A stretch of 42,636 nt of DNA from Burkholderiales bacterium (GTDB lineage Bacteria > Pseudomonadota > Gammaproteobacteria > Burkholderiales > Burkholderiaceae_C): positions 1-42,636 of the forward strand of contig CANGHK010000045.1 in NCBI GenBank assembly GCA_947453625.1. Reading direction: 5' to 3'. Shown here piece by piece: positions 34,170-42,561 of the stretch. A model generated the notes under the pieces. It had not been told where the DNA came from and did no database searches. It saw only the letters and a program-made list of their open reading frames with translations. Position 1 is the stretch's first letter. Each line of letters begins with the position of its first letter. The position numbers and the translations under genes are program-made.

Positions 34170-35378
34170 ATGTCCAACGCTCTGCGCCGCATCTCGGCGG
34201 CAATCGGTATCGCCTTCGCGCTGGCCAGCGCGCCTTCGCACGCGCAGGAACTGAAGTTGGGCGCGCTGTTTCCGTTCAGTGGCGGACTCGCCTTGCTTGG
34301 CGACGAAAGTTTTCGCGGCGTGCAACTGGCAGTGGACGAGCGCAACGCCGCCGGCGGCATCAACGGGCGGCAGATCGCGCTGGCCAAGGCCGACGCGGTC
34401 GACGCCAGCCAGGCGGTCGGCGAAGCGCGTCGCTTGACGTCGGTCGAAAACGTCGTTGCGGTGTTCGGCAGTTATGCGTCGGGCATCTCCTCGGCGGCCA
34501 CCCAAGTGACCGAACTGGCCGGGGTGCCGTACTTCGAATTGGGTGCCACGGCCGACACGATCACGACGCGCGGCTTCAAGTACTTGTTTCGCGTCAACCC
34601 GACCGCCAAGAACATCGGTGACCGAACGCTCGAGGCCGTCGTCAAGGTGGTCGCGCCTGCCCTCAAGGTCGACCCGAAGACGCTGAAGCTCGCCATCATC
34701 CACGAGGACGGCCCTTACGGTTCGCTGGTGGCCGCGGCGCAGAAAGAAGAGGCCAAGCGGCTCGGTCTGAACGTCGTCGAAGCGCAGGCCTATTCACCCA
34801 AGACGGTCGACCTGTCCTCGGTGATCCTGCGTCTCAAGGGCGCCGGTGCCGACCTGGTCTTGCACACGGCCTATCAGAACGATGCGGTGCTGTTCTTCCG
34901 GCAAGCGGCTGCCGCGGGCTACAAACCGCGTGCCGTGATCGGCGGCGGTGGCGGTTATTCGCTGACCGACACGGCCCAGGCCGTGGGCGCACCGATGGAA
35001 GGCGTGTACGACGTCGACTTCCCGCAGATCACCATGAACGCGGCGGGCGCGCCGGGCCTGAACGATTTCGTCGCGGCCTACCAGAAGAAGTTCTCGTCGG
35101 CGCCGCGCTCCGGCCACAGCCTGGCCAACTACGTCGGCGCCAAGGCGATGCTGGAGGCGCTGGCGCGCGCCAAGTCGACCGACAAGGACAAGATCCGCGA
35201 AGCGGTGCTGGCCTACCGCGTGCCGGTCGGCAGCACGGCCACGGGCTGGGGCATCCAGTTCAATGAGGCCGGGCAGAACTCGCTGGGTTCGCTCAACCTG
35301 ATGCAGTGGCAGCAAGGCAAGCTGGCCACCGTGTTCCCGGCCTCGGTGGCCAACGCCAAGGCCATCGCCTCCAACTGA
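34170..35378 (+). CDS. Liv-type ABC transporter substrate-binding protein
   Basis: A 402-residue periplasmic binding protein. The signal peptide is MSNALRRISAAIGIAFALAS with cleavage after SHA (SHA-QELKLG). LKLGALFPFSGGLALLGDES and NAAGGINGRQIALAKADAVD are typical of the LivK/amide-binding branch. It delivers its ligand to the LivH-LivM-LivG-LivF complex encoded directly downstream. The ligand may be a branched-chain amino acid, an amide or an aromatic acid; the sequence alone does not decide. AGGAGA precedes the ATG. The 64-bp gap to livH contains a 9-bp perfect hairpin that may raise expression of this gene relative to the membrane components. Confidence 0.92.
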   Translation: MSNALRRISAAIGIAFALASAPSHAQELKLGALFPFSGGLALLGDESFRGVQLAVDERNAAGGINGRQIALAKADAVDASQAVGEARRLTSVENVVAVFGSYASGISSAATQVTELAGVPYFELGATADTITTRGFKYLFRVNPTAKNIGDRTLEAVVKVVAPALKVDPKTLKLAIIHEDGPYGSLVAAAQKEEAKRLGLNVVEAQAYSPKTVDLSSVILRLKGAGADLVLHTAYQNDAVLFFRQAAAAGYKPRAVIGGGGGYSLTDTAQAVGAPMEGVYDVDFPQITMNAAGAPGLNDFVAAYQKKFSSAPRSGHSLANYVGAKAMLEALARAKSTDKDKIREAVLAYRVPVGSTATGWGIQFNEAGQNSLGSLNLMQWQQGKLATVFPASVANAKAIASN

Positions 35379-35410
35379 GCCGCGGCTTCCCCAAGCCTTC
35401 TTCGCCAACA

Positions 35411-35432
35411 GCGTGCGGGTGTGCCCGCACGC
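35411..35432 (+). other. Intercistronic hairpin between binding protein and livH
   Basis: GCGTGCGGG and CCCGCACGC form a 9-bp perfect stem with loop TGTG. It lies 32 nt after the binding-protein stop and 10 nt before the livH ATG, next to AGGAAA. Such stems after binding-protein genes typically protect the upstream mRNA, giving more binding protein than permease. There is no T run, so complete termination is not expected. Confidence 0.6.
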
Positions 35433-35442
35433 AGGAAATCTC

Positions 35443-36315
35443 ATGTCATTGCTGCTTCAGCTGGTGGCCAACGGCCTGCTGCTCGGCGGCGCCTACGCGA
35501 TCATCAGCATCGGATTGACGCTGATCTTCGGCGTCGTGCGCGTGGTGAACTTCGCGCACGGCGAGTTCCTGATGGTGGGCATGTACGTGGCGTGGCTGTG
35601 CGCCCGCCACCTCGGCCTGCATCCCTACCTCGCGGTGCCCATCGTGGTGGTCTTCCTGTTCGTCGTCGGCGCGGCGATGCAGCGCTATGTGATACAGCCC
35701 TTGCTCTCGGCCGAGCCGCACATCCAGGTTTTCGCGACCGTCGGCGTCTCCACGGCCTTGCTCAACCTGGCCTTGCTGGTGTTCGGGGCCGACATCCGCA
35801 AGGTCGAATTCGCCTTCGGCAACCAGAACCTGAGCCTCGGCTCCTTGACCTTCGTCAGCGGGCAGGTCTTCACCTTCGTGGCCGCCATCGCGGTGGCCGT
35901 GGCGATGCACCTCTACCTGACGCTGACCTACACCGGCCGGGCCTTCCGCGCGCTGGCGCAGGACCGCACGGCGGCCGCGCTGATGGGTGTCGATGTCAAC
36001 AAGACCTATGTGCTGGCGTTCGGCATCGGCGCCGCGCTGGTGGGCATCGCGTCCTGCCTGCTCTCGTTGCAGTACCCGGTGTTCCCGACGGTCGGCACCT
36101 ACTTCGTGTTGACGGCGTTCGTGATCGTCGTGCTGGGCGGCATGGGCAGCCTGCCCGGCGCCGTCATCGGCTCGATGTTCATCGGGCTGATCGACAGCCT
36201 GGCCGGCTTTTACGTCGGCCCCGATCTCAAGGAGGTCGTGTACTTCGTGATCTTCCTGGTCATCCTGATCGTGCGACCCACGGGCCTGTTCGGCCTGGGC
36301 AGGGGTTCTGAATGA
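35443..36315 (+). CDS. livH: Liv-type ABC transporter permease LivH
   Basis: A 290-residue inner-membrane permease of the LivH branch. LLLQLVANGLLLGGAYAIIS and IGLTLIFGVVRVVNFAHGEF are its best signatures. RAFRALAQDRTAAALMGVDVNKTYVLAFGI is the cytoplasmic EAA-like loop that contacts the ATPases. GGMGSLPGAVIGSMFIGLI and the C-terminal RPTGLFG are also typical. About eight membrane segments are visible. It follows the binding protein gene and is followed by the fused LivM-LivG gene 13 nt downstream. Confidence 0.95.
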   Translation: MSLLLQLVANGLLLGGAYAIISIGLTLIFGVVRVVNFAHGEFLMVGMYVAWLCARHLGLHPYLAVPIVVVFLFVVGAAMQRYVIQPLLSAEPHIQVFATVGVSTALLNLALLVFGADIRKVEFAFGNQNLSLGSLTFVSGQVFTFVAAIAVAVAMHLYLTLTYTGRAFRALAQDRTAAALMGVDVNKTYVLAFGIGAALVGIASCLLSLQYPVFPTVGTYFVLTAFVIVVLGGMGSLPGAVIGSMFIGLIDSLAGFYVGPDLKEVVYFVIFLVILIVRPTGLFGLGRGSE

Positions 36316-36328
36316 GGTGGCGCGCAGC

Positions 36329-38119
36329 ATGATTCCCAACCCCTTGCATCCGCGCGGCTACATCGCCTACCTTGCACTCGCGCTTCTGCTGACGCTGCCG
36401 CTGGCCACGCAGTCGCCGTTCGTCATCCACCTCGCGATCCAGGTCTGCGTGTTCGCGGGTCTCGCCTCGGCGTGGAACATCGTCGGCGGCTTCGCCGGCC
36501 AGTTGTCGCTCGGCCATGCGGTGTTCTACGGCATCGGCAGCTATGCCGCCGGCCTGCTGGTGGTGCAGTTCGGCATCTCGCCCTGGCTGGGCATGTTCGT
36601 GGGCGTCGGTGTCTCCGCGCTGGCGGCGCTCGTCATCGCGTACCCGACGCTGCGCCTGCGCGGACCTTTCTTCTCGCTCGCCTCGATCGCCTTTCTCGAA
36701 GTCGCGCGGCTGCTGGTCAACCACGAAGAGGCCTGGACCCACGGCGCGGCCGGGCTGAACGTGCCGCTGCAGATCGGCTTGCGCTGGATGATCTTCCGCG
36801 AGAAGTGGGCCTACCTGCTGGTCGCTTTCGGCTTCCTGCTGGGGGTGCTGTGGATTTGCCGCGCGATCCGCCATTCGCGCTTCGGCTACTACCTGATCGC
36901 TGTGCGCGAGCGGGAAGACGCCGCGCGTGCGATCGGCATCAACCCGGCGCGCATCAAGATCGCTGCCGCCGTGATCTCCGCCTGCCTGACCAGCCTGATC
37001 GGCAGCTTCCACGGCATGTACCTGACCTTCATCGAGCCGTCGTCCGCGTTCTCGCTCGAGATGTCGATCCAGATCGCGATGTTCGCACTGATAGGCGGGC
37101 TGGGCACCGTGGCCGGCCCGGTGATCGGCACGGTCGTCGTGTTGCCGATCGCCGAACTGGCGCGAGGCTGGCTGAGCGCTTTCGGCAACGGCACCCATGG
37201 CTTCGTCTACGGCCTTGTGCTGGTGGCCGTGGTGCTGTTCTTTCCGCGCGGCCTGGTGGGCCAGCTCGGTGCCCGCGTGCTGCCGCTGATCGACCGCTTG
37301 CCCGATTTCAGCCGGCCTCGCCGCGTCGCCGTGGCACCGCTGCCCAAGGCCACCGGCGTTGGGTCGACCCTCGGCCAGCCTATCCTGAAGGCCGACAACA
37401 TCGAGAAGCGCTTCGGCGGTTTGAAGGCCACCGACAAGGTCTCCCTGACGCTGCACGAGGGCGAGATCCTCGGCGTGATCGGCCCGAACGGTGCCGGCAA
37501 GACGACGGTGTTCAACCAGCTCTCGGGCTTTCTGCGGCCCGACAGCGGGACGGTGACGATCCGCGACGCAGCAGGCCATTGGCTCGCTCCGCGCAGCCCC
37601 GAGGGCTTCGCACGCGCCGGCGTCGGGCGCACCTTCCAGATCGTCCAGCCCTTTGCGGGGCTGAGCGTGCTCGAGAATCTCTTGCTGGGCGCCTTCCTGC
37701 ATACCCAGGGGCGCGACGAGGCCGAGGCGGTGGCGCGGTCGGTGGCCGAGCTCACCGAACTGACGCCGCTGCTAGCCACTGAAGCACGCAGCCTGACCGC
37801 CGGCGGCATGAAGCGGCTGGAGATCGCCCGCGCGCTGGCCACCGCACCGCGCGTCTTGCTGCTCGACGAAGTGCTCGCCGGGCTGAACCCGTCGGATGTG
37901 GCCCGAGCCATCGTGATGATCCGGCGCATCCGCGACTCGGGCGTGTCGGTGCTGATGATCGAACATTTGATGCAGGCGACGATGGCGCTGTCCGACCGGA
38001 TCGTGGTCATCCATCTCGGTCAGGTCCTGAAGGAAGGCCTGCCGGCGGAAGTCGCCAACGATGTCGAGGTCATCCAGGCCTATCTCGGAAAGGGCTACAG
38101 CCATGCTGCAAGTGCGTGA
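36329..38119 (+). CDS. Fused Liv-type permease/ATPase (LivM-LivG)
   Basis: A 596-residue protein joining two usually separate subunits. Residues about 1-310 are LivM-like (WNIVGGFAGQLSLGHAVFYG, REREDAARAIGINPARIKI, ALIGGLGTVAGPVIG, FFPRGLVG). After a short linker the LivG-like ATPase starts near 350: Walker A GPNGAGKT, Q-loop in VGRTFQIVQPF, signature SLTAGGMKRLEIARAL (LTAGG instead of LSGGQ), Walker B RVLLLDEVLAGL, His in MIEHLM. There is no stop or frameshift between the parts, so the fusion is real. I chose the ATG preceded by GAGG; a GTG 12 nt upstream is possible. It overlaps livF by 17 nt. Fusion fixes the permease-to-ATPase ratio. Confidence 0.93.
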   Translation: MIPNPLHPRGYIAYLALALLLTLPLATQSPFVIHLAIQVCVFAGLASAWNIVGGFAGQLSLGHAVFYGIGSYAAGLLVVQFGISPWLGMFVGVGVSALAALVIAYPTLRLRGPFFSLASIAFLEVARLLVNHEEAWTHGAAGLNVPLQIGLRWMIFREKWAYLLVAFGFLLGVLWICRAIRHSRFGYYLIAVREREDAARAIGINPARIKIAAAVISACLTSLIGSFHGMYLTFIEPSSAFSLEMSIQIAMFALIGGLGTVAGPVIGTVVVLPIAELARGWLSAFGNGTHGFVYGLVLVAVVLFFPRGLVGQLGARVLPLIDRLPDFSRPRRVAVAPLPKATGVGSTLGQPILKADNIEKRFGGLKATDKVSLTLHEGEILGVIGPNGAGKTTVFNQLSGFLRPDSGTVTIRDAAGHWLAPRSPEGFARAGVGRTFQIVQPFAGLSVLENLLLGAFLHTQGRDEAEAVARSVAELTELTPLLATEARSLTAGGMKRLEIARALATAPRVLLLDEVLAGLNPSDVARAIVMIRRIRDSGVSVLMIEHLMQATMALSDRIVVIHLGQVLKEGLPAEVANDVEVIQAYLGKGYSHAASA

Positions 38120-38807
38120 CCTGCACGCCGGCTACGGCAAGAGCGAAGTCCTGCGTGGCATCTCTTTCGACGTGCAGCAGGGCGAGATCGTCACCATCGT
38201 CGGTGCCAACGGTGCCGGTAAGACGACCACGCTGCGAACGCTCTGCGGCATCGTGCGCGCCACCGCCGGCAGCATCATGCTCGACGGCGTGCCGCTCACC
38301 GTGCGGCCGCCGCACGAAATTGTCGAGTTGGGCATCACCATGATCCCTGAAGGCAGGCAGTTGTTTCCCTTCCTGACGGTGCAGGAAAACCTGCGCATGG
38401 GATCGTTCAAGAAGTCGGCGCGAGACGCCCACGCCCAGCGGCTGGAGGAATTGCTGCTGCTGTTCCCCAAGCTCAAGGAGCGGCTCAAGCAACTGGCGGG
38501 GTCGCTGTCCGGCGGCGAACAGCAAATGGTCGCCATTGCGCGCGGCATGATGGCCGCACCGCGCCTGCTGATCTTCGACGAGCCTTCGCTGGGCCTCTCG
38601 CCCTTGCTCGTGGAGCAGATGTTCGAGATCGTCCGCAAGGTGGCAGAGCAGGGCACCACGGTGTTGCTGGTGGAGCAAAACGTCTTTCACACGCTGCAAC
38701 TTGCCGACCGCGGTTACGTGCTCGAGAACGGCGCGGTGGTGCTGTCCGGCACCGGCCAGGAACTGCTGGGCAACCCGCATATTCGCAAGGCCTATCTCGG
38801 TCACTGA
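38103..38807 (+). CDS. livF: Liv-type ABC transporter ATP-binding protein LivF
   Basis: A 234-residue ATPase. Walker A is GANGAGKT, the Q-loop region is IPEGRQLFPFLTV, the signature LSGGEQQ, Walker B RLLIFDEPSLGLSPL and the switch His replaced in LLVEQN, as in LivF generally. The length and the tail NPHIRKAYLGH match LivF. It pairs with the ATPase half of the fused LivM-LivG protein to power import. Its start codon lies inside the end of that gene, so translation is coupled. It is the last gene of the operon and is followed by an intrinsic terminator about 80 nt on. Confidence 0.95.
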   Translation: MLQVRDLHAGYGKSEVLRGISFDVQQGEIVTIVGANGAGKTTTLRTLCGIVRATAGSIMLDGVPLTVRPPHEIVELGITMIPEGRQLFPFLTVQENLRMGSFKKSARDAHAQRLEELLLLFPKLKERLKQLAGSLSGGEQQMVAIARGMMAAPRLLIFDEPSLGLSPLLVEQMFEIVRKVAEQGTTVLLVEQNVFHTLQLADRGYVLENGAVVLSGTGQELLGNPHIRKAYLGH

Positions 38808-38884
38808 CCTTCAGTTTTCTACTCTCGTACGACGGCATCCGATCGCCACCGGCAGGCGGGCATGCTTTCGAGGCCGTTGGAAAT

Positions 38885-38912
38885 AGCCGGCACTCCCGCT
38901 GCCGGTTTTCTT
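38885..38912 (+). terminator. Intrinsic terminator of the liv operon
   Basis: CCGGCA and TGCCGG, extended by flanking A-T and G-T pairs, enclose a 7-nt loop and are followed directly by TTTTCTTT. It lies about 78 nt after the livF stop. The remaining gap up to 39032 shows no gene. Confidence 0.8.
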
Positions 38913-39032
38913 TCGATCTCTGACTGCTTATCCTCCGAGTGGCCCTTCTTGCCCTTTCAACTTGCCACCAAGTCGCCCGCTCTCTTTTACGGTAGTCCAG
39001 ACAAGAGATACGGAATCCAGGGGTCAGATCAC

Positions 39033-40049
39033 TCAGCCCATCGGGTAGAGGATCTCTTTCGAGACGGCGTTGATCTTCTTCATCACCTCGTCGCTGAGTA
39101 CCAGGTCCGAGGCCGCGAAGATTTCAGCCAGCTGGTCTCCGCGTGTTGCACCGACGATGGTCGAGGCCACGAAGTCGTGCTGCATGCTCCAGGCGGTGGC
39201 CATGGTCACCAGCGACATCCCTGCCTCTTGGGCGATGGCGCCGAAGCGCTCGGTGGCCAGCAGGGACCTGTCGTTGACAAAGCGCTTGGCCATGGTGGCT
39301 TGACGCCCACCGATTCTGAGATAGTTGGAGAAGCGTGCGCCGTCTGGCTGCGCGCCGCCGTTGTACTTTCCTGACAGAACGCCGCCCGCGAGGGGTGAGT
39401 AGGGTATCAGGCTGACGCCCTCTTGGCGGCAGACCTGGGCCAGTTCGTCTTCGAAGCGGCGGTTGTTCAGGCTGAAATTGTTCTGGATTGTTTCATAGCG
39501 TGCCAGACCTTCGCGTTCGGACACTGACAAACTCTTCATCAAGCCCCAACTGGTCTCGTTGCTGCAGCCGATGATCCGGACCTTGCCGCCTTCCACCAGA
39601 TCGTCCATTGCGCGCAGCGCGTCTTCATAGCGTGCGCCGTGGTCAGGCCAGTGGGTCTGGTAGAGGTCGATGTAGTCTGTGCCCAGGCGTCGCAGACTGG
39701 CCTCGACGGCACTGACGATGTTGTGACGGTCGAGCGCTGTCATGCCCGCCCGCTGCGAGCCTTTCAGCCAGCCATGGCTCGGACCGCAGACCTTGGTCGC
39801 GATCAGCAACTCGTCTCGCCGCTTGGTCTTCATCCAGCGCCCGACGATCTCTTCGGTGGTGCCGGCCCACGCTTCCTTGGGAGGCACGGGATAGTTTTCA
39901 GCGGTGTCGAAGAAGTTGATGCCGGCATCTAGCGACATGTCGAGGATGCGGTGGGACATCTTTTCATCGGCCTGCGCACCAAACGTCATGGTGCCCATGC
40001 AGATTTTCGAGACGACGATGGGGCTCTTGCCCAGGCGGTGGGTTTGCAT
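39033..40049 (-). CDS. Aldo/keto reductase, Tas-like
   Basis: A 338-residue NADPH-dependent oxidoreductase. The catalytic tetrad is visible: Asp in NFFDTAENY, the Tyr of the same segment, Lys in LIATKVCG and His in LYQTHWPDH. MQTHRLG, GTMTFG, AENYPVPP and SKV/TKV-GPS features follow E. coli Tas closely. NADP-binding motifs such as RIIGCSNETSWGL and IPYSPLAGGVLSGKY are present. I chose the ATG that matches Tas; reading upstream gives an unlikely extension. It is a stand-alone gene, and the physiological substrate is unknown. Confidence 0.93.
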   Translation of the reverse strand: MQTHRLGKSPIVVSKICMGTMTFGAQADEKMSHRILDMSLDAGINFFDTAENYPVPPKEAWAGTTEEIVGRWMKTKRRDELLIATKVCGPSHGWLKGSQRAGMTALDRHNIVSAVEASLRRLGTDYIDLYQTHWPDHGARYEDALRAMDDLVEGGKVRIIGCSNETSWGLMKSLSVSEREGLARYETIQNNFSLNNRRFEDELAQVCRQEGVSLIPYSPLAGGVLSGKYNGGAQPDGARFSNYLRIGGRQATMAKRFVNDRSLLATERFGAIAQEAGMSLVTMATAWSMQHDFVASTIVGATRGDQLAEIFAASDLVLSDEVMKKINAVSKEILYPMG

Positions 40050-40645
40050 TGGTGTGTCCTGAATGTCTTTTAAGCTGGGCAGTGCGGCCAGCAGCCTCAG
40101 CGGCGCGCGTGTAAACGCGCTCATGTTGCCACGGACGTTGAAGGTGCGGATCCGCAGATCGTTCGGCGCAGTGTTTGCCACCATGCGCCCGACGATCGGC
40201 CTGTCCGATCTGTGGCCGGGCCGTCGTCGGTCATGGCCATCGGGCCAAAATGCCAGTTCGCCCGATCAGGTACTCGGCAATTCGGATTGCGCAGCCACCG
40301 ACCGTGCGAAAGCATTGGCAAACAAGGGCTGGGCGCCGTCGGATCGGCCGGGCAGGCGGTGAACGGATCTTGGACCGCCGCTGAAGGGGCTGGCCAACAG
40401 GCCTTCGATGGGCATGACAACAACTGACCGGCAGGTGGCTGCAAGTACGAAGGCACAGGACTGCGGTTGCGTTCGCCAGGTTCAGGAACGGCCAAGTGCA
40501 AGCTTGTGCCCAATGAATTGAGCCAAGGAGTTTGCACCGCTGCCATGAGCTCTTCGCCGAGAACTGCTTCGACAGCGGGAGGCCTGCCGGTGAAAGTGGG
40601 GCTGGCCAAGCTCGGACCCGCCCCGCTGCGGTGCCCGGCATCCGC
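40050..40645. other. About 600 bp without a supported gene
   Basis: This stretch lies between the aldo/keto reductase start and the conjugative-element relics. Reading frames on both strands are low-complexity and show no family motif. The reductase promoter should be in its left part. No repeat, tRNA end or attachment-like sequence was recognised, so the exact border of the right-hand mobile element is not defined. Confidence 0.4.
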
Positions 40646-40828
40646 TCAGGCTGCCACGGCTGCGCGGCTGAAGAAGCCCTGCAGCGCGGCCGCCATCTCG
40701 GCACGCACTGGTTCGCCCGACACCACCACGTCGATCATCGTCAGCGAGGTGTGGGTGTGGCCGCGCGACGCGATGTGCTGCACCCGGTCGCCGGCTGCGG
40801 CCGGCTGGCGCGAGGCATTGCAGGCCAT
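40646..40828 (-). pseudogene. Unrecognised gene fragment on the minus strand
   Basis: Sixty residues starting MACNASRQPAAAGDRVQHIA and ending in GFFSRAAVAA, with strong G/C bias at third codon positions, which suggests a real coding relic. It includes RGHTHTSLTMIDVVVSGE, which I do not recognise. Its ATG overlaps the ATG of the truncated traD frame on the other strand (palindrome CCATGG), so it is probably the tail of a gene cut by the same rearrangement that truncated traD. Confidence 0.35.
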
Positions 40829-41858
40829 GGCGATCGACAAGAAGAGCCTGGACAAGGGCCTGCAGTCGCGCGGTGCGCGCGCGGTCAGCCTGGTCGAGTA
40901 CGCCCGCCGCCGCAAGCTCTACGACCCGATCGCCCACGCGCTGGCCTCGACGCTGAACTACGAGAAGAGCCATTTCGACAAGCTGGTGGCCTCTCTGTTG
41001 CCGTTGATGGAAAAGCTGACCACCGGCCGCACGGCGGCGCTGCTATCACCGGCGCTGGATGACCTGACCGACTGGCGGCCGGTGTTCGACTGGACCTCGG
41101 TGATCAACCTGGGCGGTATCGTCTATGTCGGGCTCGATGCGCTGTCCGACTACGAGGTGGCGGGCGCGGTGGGGAACTCCATGTTCGCCGACCTCACCAG
41201 CGTGGCCGGCAGCCTCTACAAATTCGGCCCCGGGCGCGGACTGCCGGGCGAGATCGCCCCGCGGCGCATCGCCATCCACGCCGACGAGTTCAACGAGTTG
41301 ATCGGTGACGAATTCATCCCGCTGCTGAACAAGGCCGGCGGGGCGGGTTTTCAGGTGACGGCGTACACGCAGACCTGGTCGGACGTGGAAGCGCGGATCG
41401 GCTCGCCCGCCAAGGCCGGCCAGATCGCTGGCAACTTCAACACGCTGATCATGTTGCGGGTCAAGGAGGTGGCCACGGCCGAGTTGCTGACCGACCAGTT
41501 GCCCGAGGTACAGGTGGTGTCGACTGTTCCGTCGTCGTCGGCCTCGGACACCAACGACCCGGGCGAGTTCACCGACTTCGCCAGCCGCAACGAGGACCGC
41601 ATCGCCCCGGAGAGCGTGCGCATGCTGGAGCCGACCGACCTGGTGCAACTGCCCAAGGGCCAGGCCTTTGCACTGATCCATGGTGGCCAGTTGCACAAGA
41701 TCCGGATGCCGCTGCCCAGTGCCGAACACGACCCTTTGATGCCCGAGGGCCTGACGGCGATAGGGCAGGCGCTGCGCAGCCGGCTGGACGGCCCATGGCA
41801 TCGGCCGCAGGAAGACCCCGATCAGGCTGCGGAAGTGGAGGCCCGCCGTGGCGAGTGA
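40827..41858 (+). pseudogene. traD: TraD-type conjugative coupling protein, 5'-truncated
   Basis: 343 residues match the C-terminal half of the ICE coupling ATPase TraD (SXT/TOL/PFGI type, TIGR03743 as I recall). Clear segments are YEKSHFDKLVASLLPLMEKL, TTGRTAALLSP, GGIVYVGLDALSDYEVAGAV, the Walker B-like IAIHADEFNELI, LLNKAGGAGFQVTAYTQTW and AGNFNTLIMLRVKE. The N-terminal membrane anchor and Walker A domain are missing, so it cannot pump DNA as it stands. Upstream of the ATG used, the reading frame lacks any similarity and is antisense to another fragment. It overlaps the DUF4400 gene by 11 nt, the normal coupling in such elements. Confidence 0.85.
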
Positions 41859-42561
41859 GAACACGTCCTTCCACGAGGGTCCATGGGCTGCGGTGCTGCT
41901 GAGCCCGCTGAAGCTGGCGTTCTCGCTGGGGCTGGGATTGGTGGTGATCCTGCTGGTGGCCTTGAGCATCGACTGGGTGGTGGTGTCGCGGGTCTGGCCG
42001 GATGGTGTTGACCGCTTGCGCGGTCTGCTGGCCGCCGACCTCGGGCATGGCATCGCGCTGGCGGCACGGCAGGGCCGGGCGGCTGGCGAGATCACCGGGC
42101 CGGCGAATCTACTGTATGGGGTGGTGTTCGAGGTCACCGGCATCCACGACATGGGGCTGCGCTTCGCCGAACCATCGGCCTTGTCGATCCCGGACACGGT
42201 GGTTCGTCGTGCCTATTTGGCCCATCGCGAGGCCATCGAGACCGCGATGGTCGGCACGCAGTTGCTGGGCGTGCGCTTCGCAACGTTTGTGCGCTTCGTG
42301 CCGCTGCTGCTGCTTCTGTATGCGGTGGGCACAGCCGACGGACTGACCGAGCGCGCGATTCGAAGGTCCTGCGGAGGACGCGAATCAGCCAGCCTGTACC
42401 ACCGGGCGAAGTACCTGCAGGTGGTGGCGCTGGGGCTGGGCGGGGTGGCGCTGCTGGTCTGGCCGGGGCCGGTGGCTTGGGAGCTTTGCGCTGGGGTGAT
42501 CGTCGTCGTGACGGGCGGGCTGGCGCGGATGCAGTGGGCGTTCTACAAGAAGCATTTGTAG
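41848..42561 (+). CDS. ICE membrane protein, DUF4400 (TIGR03747-like)
   Basis: A 237-residue protein with three to four membrane segments: AFSLGLGLVVILLVALSIDWVVV near the N-terminus, FVRFVPLLLLLYAVGTADG in the middle and YLQVVALGLGGVALLVWPGP towards the end. TADGLTERAIRRSCGGRESA and SLYHRAKY are the DUF4400 signature. In SXT/PFGI/clc-type elements this gene always follows traD; its role in conjugation is not established. It starts with GTG, preceded by GGAG. The gene itself looks intact, although its partner is truncated. The next 75 nt to the window edge show no start I can support. Confidence 0.88.
   Translation: MASENTSFHEGPWAAVLLSPLKLAFSLGLGLVVILLVALSIDWVVVSRVWPDGVDRLRGLLAADLGHGIALAARQGRAAGEITGPANLLYGVVFEVTGIHDMGLRFAEPSALSIPDTVVRRAYLAHREAIETAMVGTQLLGVRFATFVRFVPLLLLLYAVGTADGLTERAIRRSCGGRESASLYHRAKYLQVVALGLGGVALLVWPGPVAWELCAGVIVVVTGGLARMQWAFYKKHL

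Noticed and set aside
35446-37702. Long minus-strand frames opposite livH and the LivM-LivG gene
   Set aside because: His/Gln/Asp-rich composition is typical of antisense frames in GC-rich genes. The plus strand encodes recognisable permease and ATPase motifs.
40467-40826. N-terminal 120 residues upstream of the truncated TraD in the same frame
   Set aside because: The stretch has no similarity to TraD (no membrane anchor or Walker A) and is antisense to a better-looking minus-strand fragment.
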